NCBI GenBank assembly: GCA_017381715.1
Contig: JAFOBR010000046.1
Location: 1-36,247, forward strand
From: Clostridia bacterium
GTDB taxonomy: Bacteria > Bacillota > Clostridia > Oscillospirales > CAG-382
DNA length: 36,247 nucleotides
Direction of reading: 5' to 3'
Made by a program: the position numbers and the translations under genes. Below the pieces are notes generated by a model. The model did not search any database, was not told where the DNA came from, and saw only the letters and a program-made list of their open reading frames with translations. The first letter of the stretch is position 1. Each line of letters starts with the position of its first letter. This document shows, in pieces, positions 1-7,107 of this stretch.

Positions 1-945
1 AACAACACCCTTTCTTCCAACGCACAGCTGGGCGCAACCTACGCACCCGTAGAATTCCCCACTCCTTACCTCAGCATGGCTCTCGTTCCCAAGGCAAAGG
101 GTGATGAAGATAAGATCTCTTCCGGTATTTCCAAGCTTCTGGAGGAAGACCTTACCGTTAAGTACGTAAACAACGCAGAAACCAAGCAGATGTGTCTGTA
201 CGGTCTCGGCGATATGCACCTTGACGTTATCGTAAGCAAGCTCAAGAACCGCTTCGGTACCAGCGTTGATCTGGCAACTCCCAAGGTAGCATACAGAGAA
301 ACCATCAAGCGCTCCAAGTCCGTTCAGGGTAAACACAAGAAGCAGTCCGGCGGACACGGTCAGTACGGTGACGTTAAGATCGAATTCTCCCGTCACGATG
401 AAGACGGTCTCGTATTCACCGAAACCGTTGTAGGCGGCGCAGTTCCCAAGAACTTCTTCCCTGCAATCGAAAAGGGCCTTCAGGAATCCATGCAGAAGGG
501 TGTTCTTGCAGGATATCCCGTTATCGGTCTTAAGGCAAATCTGTTCGATGGTTCTTACCACGACGTTGACTCTTCCGAAATGTCCTTCAAGCTTGCCGCA
601 AACCTTGCGTTCAAGGAAGGTCTTAAGGATAACTCTGTTCTGCTTGAGCCTGTAGGTATGCTTAAGGTTCTTATCCCCGATAATATGATGGGTGATATCA
701 TAGGCGACCTTAACAAGCGCCGCGGCAGAATCGCAGGTACCGATCAGTCTGAAGAGCGTAAGGGTTACACCGTAGTAGAAGCAGAAGTTCCTTCCGCTGA
801 AATGAGCACCTATGCTATCCAGCTCCGTGCTATGACTCAGGGCAGAGGTACATATACCTTCGAATTCCTCAGATACGAGGAAGCTCCCGCAAACATCGTA
901 CAGAAAGTAGTTGAAGAAGCAAAGAAGAATGCTTCCGACGAATAA
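1..945 (+). CDS. Elongation factor G-like GTPase, 3' part (5' end outside window)
   Basis: The frame is open from base 1, so the start lies upstream; 314 codons are visible. They match the C-terminal domains III-V of the EF-G family. The core GGHGQYGDVKIEF and the following GGAVPKNFFPAIEKG stretch correspond to domain IV, and GRGTYTFEFLRYEEAP to the end of domain V. The GTPase domain is not in the window. The sequence KHKKQSGGHGQYGD differs from what I recall of canonical FusA (KQSGGRGQYGHV) and resembles EF-G-like paralogues (EF-G2 or PRK12740 type) of Firmicutes, so it may not be the main translocase. Codon use is biased toward a small set (AAG, GGT, CGT, TTC), as expected for high expression. 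A lipoprotein gene follows after 38 bases with no obvious terminator between. Family assignment is firm; the exact paralogue is uncertain. Confidence 0.9.
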   Translation, partial: NNTLSSNAQLGATYAPVEFPTPYLSMALVPKAKGDEDKISSGISKLLEEDLTVKYVNNAETKQMCLYGLGDMHLDVIVSKLKNRFGTSVDLATPKVAYRETIKRSKSVQGKHKKQSGGHGQYGDVKIEFSRHDEDGLVFTETVVGGAVPKNFFPAIEKGLQESMQKGVLAGYPVIGLKANLFDGSYHDVDSSEMSFKLAANLAFKEGLKDNSVLLEPVGMLKVLIPDNMMGDIIGDLNKRRGRIAGTDQSEERKGYTVVEAEVPSAEMSTYAIQLRAMTQGRGTYTFEFLRYEEAPANIVQKVVEEAKKNASDE

Positions 946-983
946 TTCCACCAGCAATTACCAAGAAATGAGGTTATTTTCAA

Positions 984-2393
984 ATGTCAAGCTTTAAGAG
1001 ATATTCATTGGCAGCTTTGCTTGCGGCGCTTTTGCTCACCGCAGTGTTGCTGACCTCCTGCGTAAACTTCGATAGTTCTTCCATCAATGAACTTCCTCCT
1101 CTTGATTTTTCAGAGGACGAAAACCAGAAAGATGAAGAATCCGAACCTCCTACGGAGGAGGGATATACAGCACGTCCCACCGTTACCGCTATTGTTAACA
1201 CTTCTCCCGAGATAGTTGTTATCAGCGGTACCTGTGAAGAAGGCGCTGTTATCACCGCTACCAGCCCCGTAGATTCCGTAACCGTTAATTCTCTTAATGG
1301 TTACTACATACTTGAGTATGATCTTGACGGCAGAGACTCCCGTTCTCTTGCCCTTACCGCAAAGGTAGATGGCAAGGAAACCAGTACCGCACGTGAGATC
1401 GTTGTTAAGCGTGACGCGATGGCTGAAACCCGTACGGATGAATTTGAAGTTGTTCTCGGTAAAGATGGTTATCTCTTCTTCCGTGAGACTATCGATAATT
1501 ATTGCGGCAACAACCTTATCACTGTTTCCGCAGTAAACAACTTCCTTAACAACACACTTAACGCGCAGATCACCGCCCTTGAAAACCGTGCAGGCGGACA
1601 CGAAGTAGAGCTTATCTACGTTCTTATCCCCAACTCTTCTATGGCATACGGTGAATATCTGCCCGAAGATGCTAAAAAGGAAACCTATAATACTCTCTAT
1701 GACCAGATAGCAGAAGCTCTCAACAAGTCCAACGCTACCTTCATAGATATGAAGAATGTTTTTGAGCAGCATAAGGATGACGGCTACCTTCTTTTCAACA
1801 AGACCGATAGCCATATCACCGATTACGCAGGCTACCTTGTATATACCGAGCTTATGAACCATATCGCTCAGAAGTTCCCTGCAGCAGCTCCTCACGGTCT
1901 TGATCAGTTCACCGTTTCCGAAGAAACTACCGTTAACGGCGGTAACCTGGCTACTTACGGTCAGTTGGATCCTTCTTCTCTCCTGGAGAACTACGTATCT
2001 CTTACCCCCAATTTCTCTATGGATATGGGTGATTCCGCGCACCGTCTTAAGCTCACCACCACTAATCTGATGGATCTTCAGAAGTATGCTGGCAATGGCA
2101 GCTGCCAGATCGTTTCCGATAAAGTTGAAGAAGGCAAGACCAATATTCTCAACCGTCTGTACTTCTGCACCGAGCGTGAAGATCTTCCTTCCGCTATGAT
2201 CTATCGTGACGATAGCTCTGCTATGTTTGCAGATTACCTCGCAGAACGCTTTAACAACTGCATGCTGGGTGTTTCCGGTGACTACGTTGTTAACTTTACC
2301 GATGCAGGCAGACACGCTTCCACCGGCAAATCTATCGTTGATTACGTTATCGTTATTATTGATGAAAACAACCTCGATCAGCTTATAAAATAA
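984..2393 (+). CDS. Lipoprotein with AlgX/AlgJ-like (SGNH-like) domain
   Basis: A 469-residue secreted lipoprotein: basic N-terminus, hydrophobic stretch and lipobox L23-T24-S25-C26. Residues about 45-145 look like a small beta-rich Ig-like or carboxypeptidase-regulatory-like domain (PTVTAIVNTSPEIVVISGTC onward). From about residue 155 it resembles the AlgX/AlgJ and DHHW family linked to exopolysaccharide O-acetylation: GKDGYLFFRET near 160, a central YVLIPNSSMAYGEYLP, and a Asp-x-His motif at D275-S276-H277. In AlgJ-type enzymes as I know them the motif is usually followed by Trp (DxHW); here Ile follows. No membrane-bound O-acyltransferase gene lies nearby, so the acyl donor partner is unknown. 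GAGG precedes the ATG by about nine bases. Function as an extracellular esterase or acetyltransferase-like protein is inferred from weak similarity. Confidence 0.7.
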   Translation: MSSFKRYSLAALLAALLLTAVLLTSCVNFDSSSINELPPLDFSEDENQKDEESEPPTEEGYTARPTVTAIVNTSPEIVVISGTCEEGAVITATSPVDSVTVNSLNGYYILEYDLDGRDSRSLALTAKVDGKETSTAREIVVKRDAMAETRTDEFEVVLGKDGYLFFRETIDNYCGNNLITVSAVNNFLNNTLNAQITALENRAGGHEVELIYVLIPNSSMAYGEYLPEDAKKETYNTLYDQIAEALNKSNATFIDMKNVFEQHKDDGYLLFNKTDSHITDYAGYLVYTELMNHIAQKFPAAAPHGLDQFTVSEETTVNGGNLATYGQLDPSSLLENYVSLTPNFSMDMGDSAHRLKLTTTNLMDLQKYAGNGSCQIVSDKVEEGKTNILNRLYFCTEREDLPSAMIYRDDSSAMFADYLAERFNNCMLGVSGDYVVNFTDAGRHASTGKSIVDYVIVIIDENNLDQLIK

Positions 2394-2408
2394 TCAATAC
2401 AAAAAAAC

Positions 2409-2446
2409 GCTCCCGTTCTTAAACAAGAACGGGAGCTTTGTTTTTT
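2409..2446 (+). terminator. Rho-independent terminator
   Basis: Perfect 12-bp stem (2409-2420 with 2425-2436), AAAC loop, followed by a T-rich tract. It ends the lipoprotein transcript. Confidence 0.92.
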
Positions 2447-2529
2447 GGTATGTGTTGTAGTTATATTTTTAGGCTTTAATTATATTTGCATTCGGGTGCG
2501 CATATAGATTACGGAAAGGAGTATTTAAT

Positions 2530-3717
2530 ATGAAACGAATAATTGTTTTAATTCTTGTTTTTACCTTTTTGTTTCCCGCTTCCGTATGCGCAACCGAAGA
2601 AAGTTCGGTGTTCGATACCACAGAGGCGGAGGATTTCTGGTTTGAGGAAGCCGCCGCTTTTACGGGAGATTTTAAGGTTAAAAGCGCATATCTTACCGAT
2701 TATCTTACGGGTGCGGTATTGTATGCGAAAAACGAGCAGGAGCATCTTCCCATCGCTTCGGTAACAAAGATAATGACCTCTCTTTTGGTTTTTGAAGCAT
2801 TGGAAGCAGGGAAAATATCTTATGAAGAAATGGTAACCGTGAGTGATCATGCGGCGTCAATGGGCGGCAGTCAGGTATATCTTGAGCCGGGTGAGCAAAT
2901 GTCGGTAAAGGATCTTATGAAGGCTATGATGATATCCTCTGCTAATGATGCCACCATGGCGCTGGCAGAGCACGTGGCGGGGAGCGTGGAAACCTTCGTT
3001 AGTATGATGAACAACCGTGCGGCGGCACTGGGAATGGAAAATACCGCATTTAAAAATCCTCACGGTCTGGATGAAGAGGGACATTACAGCTGTGCAAAGG
3101 ACGTTGCTTGTATGACGAGGGAACTGCTGACTCATAAAGACGTGTCACAATTCACTACCGTCTGGATGGATACCATTCGTGACGGAGCTTTCGGGCTGTC
3201 AAACACAAACAAGCTTATTCGCTATTACAGCGGTGCAACGGGAATGAAAACCGGTTTTACAAATGCAGCAGGATTTTGTCTTTCGGGCACGGCTATGCGG
3301 GACGGATTGCATCTTATTGCGGTAGTGCTCGGTGGGGAATCCAGCAACGAGCGTTTCGGCACGGTAAAAAAGATACTGGATTACGGCTTTGCAAATTATT
3401 CTGTATTCACGCCCGAGCATCTTAAGGTGGAAGATATTTTTGTGCCCGGCGGAACGGATAATTATCTTTCTGCGGATTATACGCCGCCTTCAATGCTTAC
3501 GGAAAAAGGCGTGTCAGGGGAGATAACCCAGCGCATATCCGTTTTTGAAGATATTTCTGCTCCCGTTGCTCAGGGCGATAAGGTGGGCAGGGTGGATATA
3601 TACCGTGACGGCAATTTAATAGCTACCGCAGACCTGTTGGCAACGGAGAGTATTCAGCGTATCGGGTTCGGCGAACTGTTTTTGCGAATATTAAAAACAG
3701 CAGTTGGATTTATTTAA
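2530..3717 (+). CDS. dacF: D-alanyl-D-alanine carboxypeptidase (PBP5/DacF family, peptidase S11)
   Basis: A 395-residue exported penicillin-binding protein that trims the terminal D-Ala from peptidoglycan stem peptides. The signal peptide covers residues 1-20 with likely cleavage after VCA. All three active-site motifs are present: S77-V-T-K80 (nucleophile and general base), S137-A-N139, and K240-T-G242. The C-terminal part forms the beta-rich PBP5 domain and ends in a hydrophobic, possibly amphipathic, segment (GFGELFLRILKTAVGFI) that would hold it at the outer membrane face. Length is normal for the family. AAAGGAG lies just before the ATG. The gene stands alone between the terminator at 2409 and the promoter at 3718. 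The symbol dacF rather than dacA or dacB is by likeness only. Confidence 0.93.
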   Translation: MKRIIVLILVFTFLFPASVCATEESSVFDTTEAEDFWFEEAAAFTGDFKVKSAYLTDYLTGAVLYAKNEQEHLPIASVTKIMTSLLVFEALEAGKISYEEMVTVSDHAASMGGSQVYLEPGEQMSVKDLMKAMMISSANDATMALAEHVAGSVETFVSMMNNRAAALGMENTAFKNPHGLDEEGHYSCAKDVACMTRELLTHKDVSQFTTVWMDTIRDGAFGLSNTNKLIRYYSGATGMKTGFTNAAGFCLSGTAMRDGLHLIAVVLGGESSNERFGTVKKILDYGFANYSVFTPEHLKVEDIFVPGGTDNYLSADYTPPSMLTEKGVSGEITQRISVFEDISAPVAQGDKVGRVDIYRDGNLIATADLLATESIQRIGFGELFLRILKTAVGFI

Positions 3718-3746
3718 TTGACAAAAGGCGTAATATAGTATATAAT
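3718..3746 (+). promoter_or_regulatory. Sigma-A promoter for glucose-6-phosphate isomerase
   Basis: TTGACA (3718-3723), 17-base spacer, TATAAT (3741-3746): perfect consensus, starting directly after the dacF stop codon. Confidence 0.9.
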
Positions 3747-3781
3747 ATTTTGAAAATCTTAAAAAGGAAGTTTTTTTAATT

Positions 3782-5116
3782 ATGATACGTTTAGAAGATA
3801 AATACGCATTGTCTTTTTTGAAGGAAGATGATATCGCTTCTCTTACACCTGCGCTCCAAACAGCGGACGGCTATATCCGTAACCGTAACGGTGCAGGAAA
3901 CGATTTTACCGGTTGGATAGATCTTCCCGTAAATTATGATAAAGACGAATTTGCACGCATTAAAGCGGCTGCAAAGCGCATTTGCGAAACCAGCGATGCT
4001 CTTATCGTTATCGGTATTGGCGGAAGCTATCTGGGTGCAAAGGCTGCAATAGATTTCCTTCGCTCTCCCAATTACAACAGCATCAAAAAGGATACTCCCG
4101 ATATTTACTTTACCGGTAATTCTTTCTCCGGTGACGACCTTAAAGAGGTTCTGGATGCCTGCGAAGGCAAGCGTGTTTCCGTTAACGTTATAAGCAAATC
4201 CGGTACCACTACCGAAAGCGCTCTCGCATTCAGATTTATCAGAAGCGAGCTTGAAAAGCGTTATTCCCGCGAAGAGCTTAAAGAGAGAATTTACTGCACC
4301 ACCGATAAGGCAAGAGGCGCTCTTAAGAATTTTGCGGATGCGGAAGGTTACGAAACCTTTGTAATTCCCGATGATATCGGTGGAAGGTTTTCCGTACTCA
4401 CAGCTGTGGGACTTCTTCCCATCGCTGTTGCAGGCTGTGATATAGACAGCCTTATGCAGGGTGCTGCCGCTATGCGTGAGCAGTGCTTTGCAGATGGACT
4501 TAATAACGTTGCATACAGATACGCTGTTCTCCGTAACGCATTTTATAATCAGGGTAAGCGTATAGAAATTCTCGCTTCTTACGAAGGCGCTTTCCGTTCT
4601 ATGGCAGAATGGTGGAAGCAGCTTTACGGCGAAAGCGAAGGTAAAGACGGCAAGGGCATTTTCCCCGCATCCGTTGCTTTTTCTACCGACCTTCATTCCT
4701 TGGGTCAGTTTATTCAGGACGGTTCCCGCACAATGTTTGAAACCGTTGTAAGACAGGAAAAGCCCGTAAACACTCTTACCGTTCCTTTTGATGAGCTTAA
4801 TACCGATACACTCAATTATCTCGCCGGTATGTCAATGAACGAAATAAACGACCACGCTATGACAGGTACTCTCCTTGCTCATCTTGATGGCGGCGTTCCC
4901 AATCTTATGCTCACTTATGACAGCAGATGTGAATATACTCTGGGTGAAATGGTATATTTCTTTGAGCTGGCTTGTGCGGCAAGCGGCTATATTCTTGGTG
5001 TAAATCCCTTCGATCAGCCCGGTGTAGAGGACTACAAGCGCAATATGTTTGCACTTTTGGGCAAGCCCGGCTACGAAAGTCAAAAAGAAGAACTGGAAAA
5101 CAAGATGAAATTATAA
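3782..5116 (+). CDS. pgi: Glucose-6-phosphate isomerase
   Basis: A 444-residue glycolytic enzyme converting glucose-6-phosphate and fructose-6-phosphate. Clear signatures: VIGIGGSYLGAKA near residues 76-88, the phosphate-binding SKSGTTTESALAF near 140, DDIGGRFSVLTAVGLLP near 200 (PROSITE signature 1), and GVNPFDQPGVEDYK near the C-terminus (signature 2) with the catalytic Lys. Length matches the short bacterial form found in Bacillota. It has its own consensus promoter and AAAAGGAAG as ribosome binding site. Strongly biased codons suggest high expression. Confidence 0.97.
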   Translation: MIRLEDKYALSFLKEDDIASLTPALQTADGYIRNRNGAGNDFTGWIDLPVNYDKDEFARIKAAAKRICETSDALIVIGIGGSYLGAKAAIDFLRSPNYNSIKKDTPDIYFTGNSFSGDDLKEVLDACEGKRVSVNVISKSGTTTESALAFRFIRSELEKRYSREELKERIYCTTDKARGALKNFADAEGYETFVIPDDIGGRFSVLTAVGLLPIAVAGCDIDSLMQGAAAMREQCFADGLNNVAYRYAVLRNAFYNQGKRIEILASYEGAFRSMAEWWKQLYGESEGKDGKGIFPASVAFSTDLHSLGQFIQDGSRTMFETVVRQEKPVNTLTVPFDELNTDTLNYLAGMSMNEINDHAMTGTLLAHLDGGVPNLMLTYDSRCEYTLGEMVYFFELACAASGYILGVNPFDQPGVEDYKRNMFALLGKPGYESQKEELENKMKL

Positions 5117-5124
5117 AAAAACTC

Positions 5125-5153
5125 TTGCTTTTTCCGTTAATATCAAGTAAAAT
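5125..5153 (+). promoter_or_regulatory. Probable promoter for the P-loop/membrane protein pair
   Basis: TTGCTT (5125-5130), 17-base spacer, TAAAAT (5148-5153). GGAGG at 5181-5185 precedes the ATG at 5195. Confidence 0.6.
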
Positions 5154-5194
5154 AAGTATGGACACAAAAAGTCACGTATAGGAGGCATATCAAT

Positions 5195-5602
5195 ATGATA
5201 AAAATGTTGGTCGGACTCAAAGGCTCCGGCAAAACCAAAACTCTCATTGACGAAGTAAAAAAAGCTTCTGAGGCTTCTACCGGTTCGGTAGTATGCGTTG
5301 AATACGGCAGAAACCTTTCTTATAATATAGGTTATGACGTACGTCTTGTAGACGCAAAGGAATATGCAGTTAAAGATGCAACCACCCTTTACGGCTTCGT
5401 TTGCGGTCTTCTCGCAAGCAATCACGACGTTACCGATCTTTTCATAGACAGCGCTCTTAAGATCTGCGGCGAGGACGTTCCCGCTTTTGCAGAATTTCTT
5501 GAAAAGTTCAATGCAGTTCTCGGTGAAAACGTTAACTGCATGATCACCGCTTCCGTAGAGGAAGATGCTCTTCCCGAAAGCGCAAAGAAATACATAGGCT
5601 AA
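5195..5602 (+). CDS. Small P-loop (Walker A) protein of unknown function
   Basis: A 135-residue protein starting MIKMLVGLKGSGKTKTLIDE: the glycine-rich loop G7-L-K-G-S-G-K-T14 is a textbook Walker A motif for nucleotide binding. A plausible Walker B is the hydrophobic run ending in Asp at VTDLFIDSAL. No recognition domain or helicase motifs are visible, and the protein is too short for a full AAA+ module. It overlaps the next gene by one base (TAATG), so the two are very likely co-translated; a nucleotide-binding protein with a small membrane partner is suggested. Similar small proteins occur widely in Clostridia, to my recollection, without assigned function. Start is supported by GGAGG nine bases upstream. 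Confidence 0.75.
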   Translation: MIKMLVGLKGSGKTKTLIDEVKKASEASTGSVVCVEYGRNLSYNIGYDVRLVDAKEYAVKDATTLYGFVCGLLASNHDVTDLFIDSALKICGEDVPAFAEFLEKFNAVLGENVNCMITASVEEDALPESAKKYIG

Positions 5603-6000
5603 TGAAAAAAAGTATAAAAGATATTGCCCTTATCGGGTTAGGCGCATATGCCGTCTTGTCCGTAGGGTATATGCTCTTGGTGCTTTCCGGCATCAGTGAT
5701 GAAGCGGTAAAAACAATAGCCCTCCTTTTTGGTAAACAGCTTTTGTTTTTGCTCATCTACAGTATCGTTCTCGGCGCATCTTTTACGGTGTTTGGTTTTA
5801 AGTTTTCCCCCATTGCGGCAAGACTTATTCACATCGCCGTTACGTATGCCGCTACGGTCGGTATAGTTTTACTGCTTGTCTCTTCTGCCGCAAACGCCGC
5901 ACAAAATCTTATTTACATTGTAATAACCACCGTTTTGTTTGCGTTGGTTTACGGTGTAACAGCTTTGGTTGTCTATTTATTTAAAAAGTATAAGTGTTAA
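5602..6000 (+). CDS. Four-helix membrane protein, DUF3021-like
   Basis: A 132-residue, very hydrophobic protein with four predicted membrane helices, about residues 8-30, 42-62, 72-96 and 103-126, ending in a basic FKKYKC tail. Length and topology resemble the DUF3021 family of Bacillota, but this is a topology-level likeness only. Its ATG overlaps the stop of the P-loop gene by one base, which argues for translational coupling and a joint role. A hairpin follows 4 bases after the stop. Confidence 0.65.
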   Translation: MKKSIKDIALIGLGAYAVLSVGYMLLVLSGISDEAVKTIALLFGKQLLFLLIYSIVLGASFTVFGFKFSPIAARLIHIAVTYAATVGIVLLLVSSAANAAQNLIYIVITTVLFALVYGVTALVVYLFKKYKC

Positions 6001-6004
6001 AGAT

Positions 6005-6035
6005 TTAAGCACCTTCAAAAAATGAAGGTGCTTAA
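6005..6035. terminator. Strong hairpin after the membrane protein gene
   Basis: A 12-bp perfect stem (6005-6016 with 6024-6035) and 7-base A-rich loop. No proper T-tract follows, so termination may be partial and the Nudix gene may be read through. Confidence 0.6.
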
Positions 6036-6051
6036 GTTATAAGGACGTATT

Positions 6052-6465
6052 ATGAAAGCTTTAAATATTATCGCCGTTTTTAATAAGGATTTTACCCGTG
6101 TTCTTATGTGCTACAGAAGAAAAGACCCGTATAAGGGCAAGTATAATTTTGTGGGCGGCAAGATAAAAGAAGGGGAGGACAGCCTTTCCGCCGCATACCG
6201 CGAACTGCAGGAAGAAACGGGAATAACCACTGCAGATATAACCCTTAAACATTTTATTGATTTTTCTTATTACCATTATGGATTAAAGCTGGAATTCTTT
6301 GTAGGAAAGCTTGATAAGGATATGCCCGTTTACGGTGAAGAAAACGAGCTTTTCTGGATACCCCTCACGGAAAATTTCTTCGATCTCGATCGTTTTGCAG
6401 GTGAAGGCAATATAGGCCACATGATGATGCTTGTAGAAATGGAAAAAGATAAAATATTTAATTAA
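6052..6465 (+). CDS. Nudix hydrolase (MutT-like)
   Basis: A 137-residue single-domain Nudix protein. The Nudix box is complete: G36-x5-E42-x7-R50-E51-L-Q-E54-E55-T-G57-I58, with the Glu residues that bind divalent metal. The family hydrolyses nucleoside diphosphates linked to another group, often oxidised dNTPs; the substrate cannot be read from the sequence. AAGGA lies upstream of the ATG at a usable distance. It precedes an ECF sigma gene, with 66 bases between, but no functional link is evident. Confidence 0.9.
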   Translation: MKALNIIAVFNKDFTRVLMCYRRKDPYKGKYNFVGGKIKEGEDSLSAAYRELQEETGITTADITLKHFIDFSYYHYGLKLEFFVGKLDKDMPVYGEENELFWIPLTENFFDLDRFAGEGNIGHMMMLVEMEKDKIFN

Positions 6466-6473
6466 TACTTTTT

Positions 6474-6501
6474 TTACACTTTTTCCGAAAAAATCCGTCT
6501 A
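6474..6501 (+). promoter_or_regulatory. Candidate ECF-type promoter of sigma module 1
   Basis: TTACAC (6474-6479), 16 bases, CGTCTA (6496-6501). CGTC is the usual core of ECF -10 elements, so autoregulation by the downstream sigma factor is plausible. On the minus strand the second module has TTACAC (complement of 19001-19006) followed 16 bases later by a weaker GGTACTGC. Confidence 0.4.
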
Positions 6502-6531
6502 TATGGTTGAAGAGCGAATGGGGGGATGCTA

Positions 6532-7107
6532 ATGAACACGCAAAAAATAAACGCATTGTTATCTGATGAGCAAATAATAGAACTATTCTTTCAGCGTGAC
6601 GAAAGCGCAATCAGTCATACGGACGATAAATATGGTAAATATCTGCATACCATCGCATATAACATACTGAACAACGCCGAGGACTGCAATGAATGTCTGA
6701 ATGATACTTATTATAAGACTTGGAATGCCATACCGCCCACCCGTCCCGGTATATTCAGAGGCTTTTTGTCAAAGCTTATGCGCAACACCGCGCTTGACCG
6801 TTATGAGTCGCGTCGGGCAAAAAGGCGCGTCCCTGCTGAAAACTGTTTTCCTTTTGAGGATTTCGAGGGTTTTATATCTGATACGGATCAAACGGATTCA
6901 AAGGAAATAGGCAGGATAATAACCGAATATCTCGACTCAGTTTCGGACAGAAATATGTACTTTTTCATCAGCCGCTACTTCTTAGTAATTCCCATAGCGG
7001 ATATCGCAAAGAAGTCGGGCTGCAGCGTATCCACTGTAAACAAACAACTTGCTGTTATGAAGCGGCAACTGCGAGAGCTTTTTGCGAGGGAGGGTATCGG
7101 TGTATGA
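6532..7107 (+). CDS. ECF-type RNA polymerase sigma factor (module 1)
   Basis: A 191-residue sigma-70 family protein with region 2 (about residues 15-85, including AEDCNECLNDTYYKTWNAIP) and region 4 (about 125-180, helix-turn-helix VIPIADIAKKSGCSVSTVNK). There is no region 1 or 3, as in ECF factors. I chose the ATG at 6532 over one at 6526 because the G-run (6520-6525) then serves as ribosome binding site. Its stop overlaps the next start as ATGA, giving translational coupling with a membrane protein, the usual arrangement of an ECF sigma factor with its anti-sigma factor. It is paralogous to the minus-strand sigma at 18337-18933: both share a DExKIxELxxxRDExAI-like N-terminus, YxKYLxxIAYN, ECLNDTY and WNAIPPxRP. 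Confidence 0.88.
   Translation: MNTQKINALLSDEQIIELFFQRDESAISHTDDKYGKYLHTIAYNILNNAEDCNECLNDTYYKTWNAIPPTRPGIFRGFLSKLMRNTALDRYESRRAKRRVPAENCFPFEDFEGFISDTDQTDSKEIGRIITEYLDSVSDRNMYFFISRYFLVIPIADIAKKSGCSVSTVNKQLAVMKRQLRELFAREGIGV

Noticed and set aside
1110-2315. Long antisense open frame (401 codons) opposite the lipoprotein gene
   Set aside because: No domain; the plus-strand frame has a signal peptide, lipobox, ribosome binding site and terminator.
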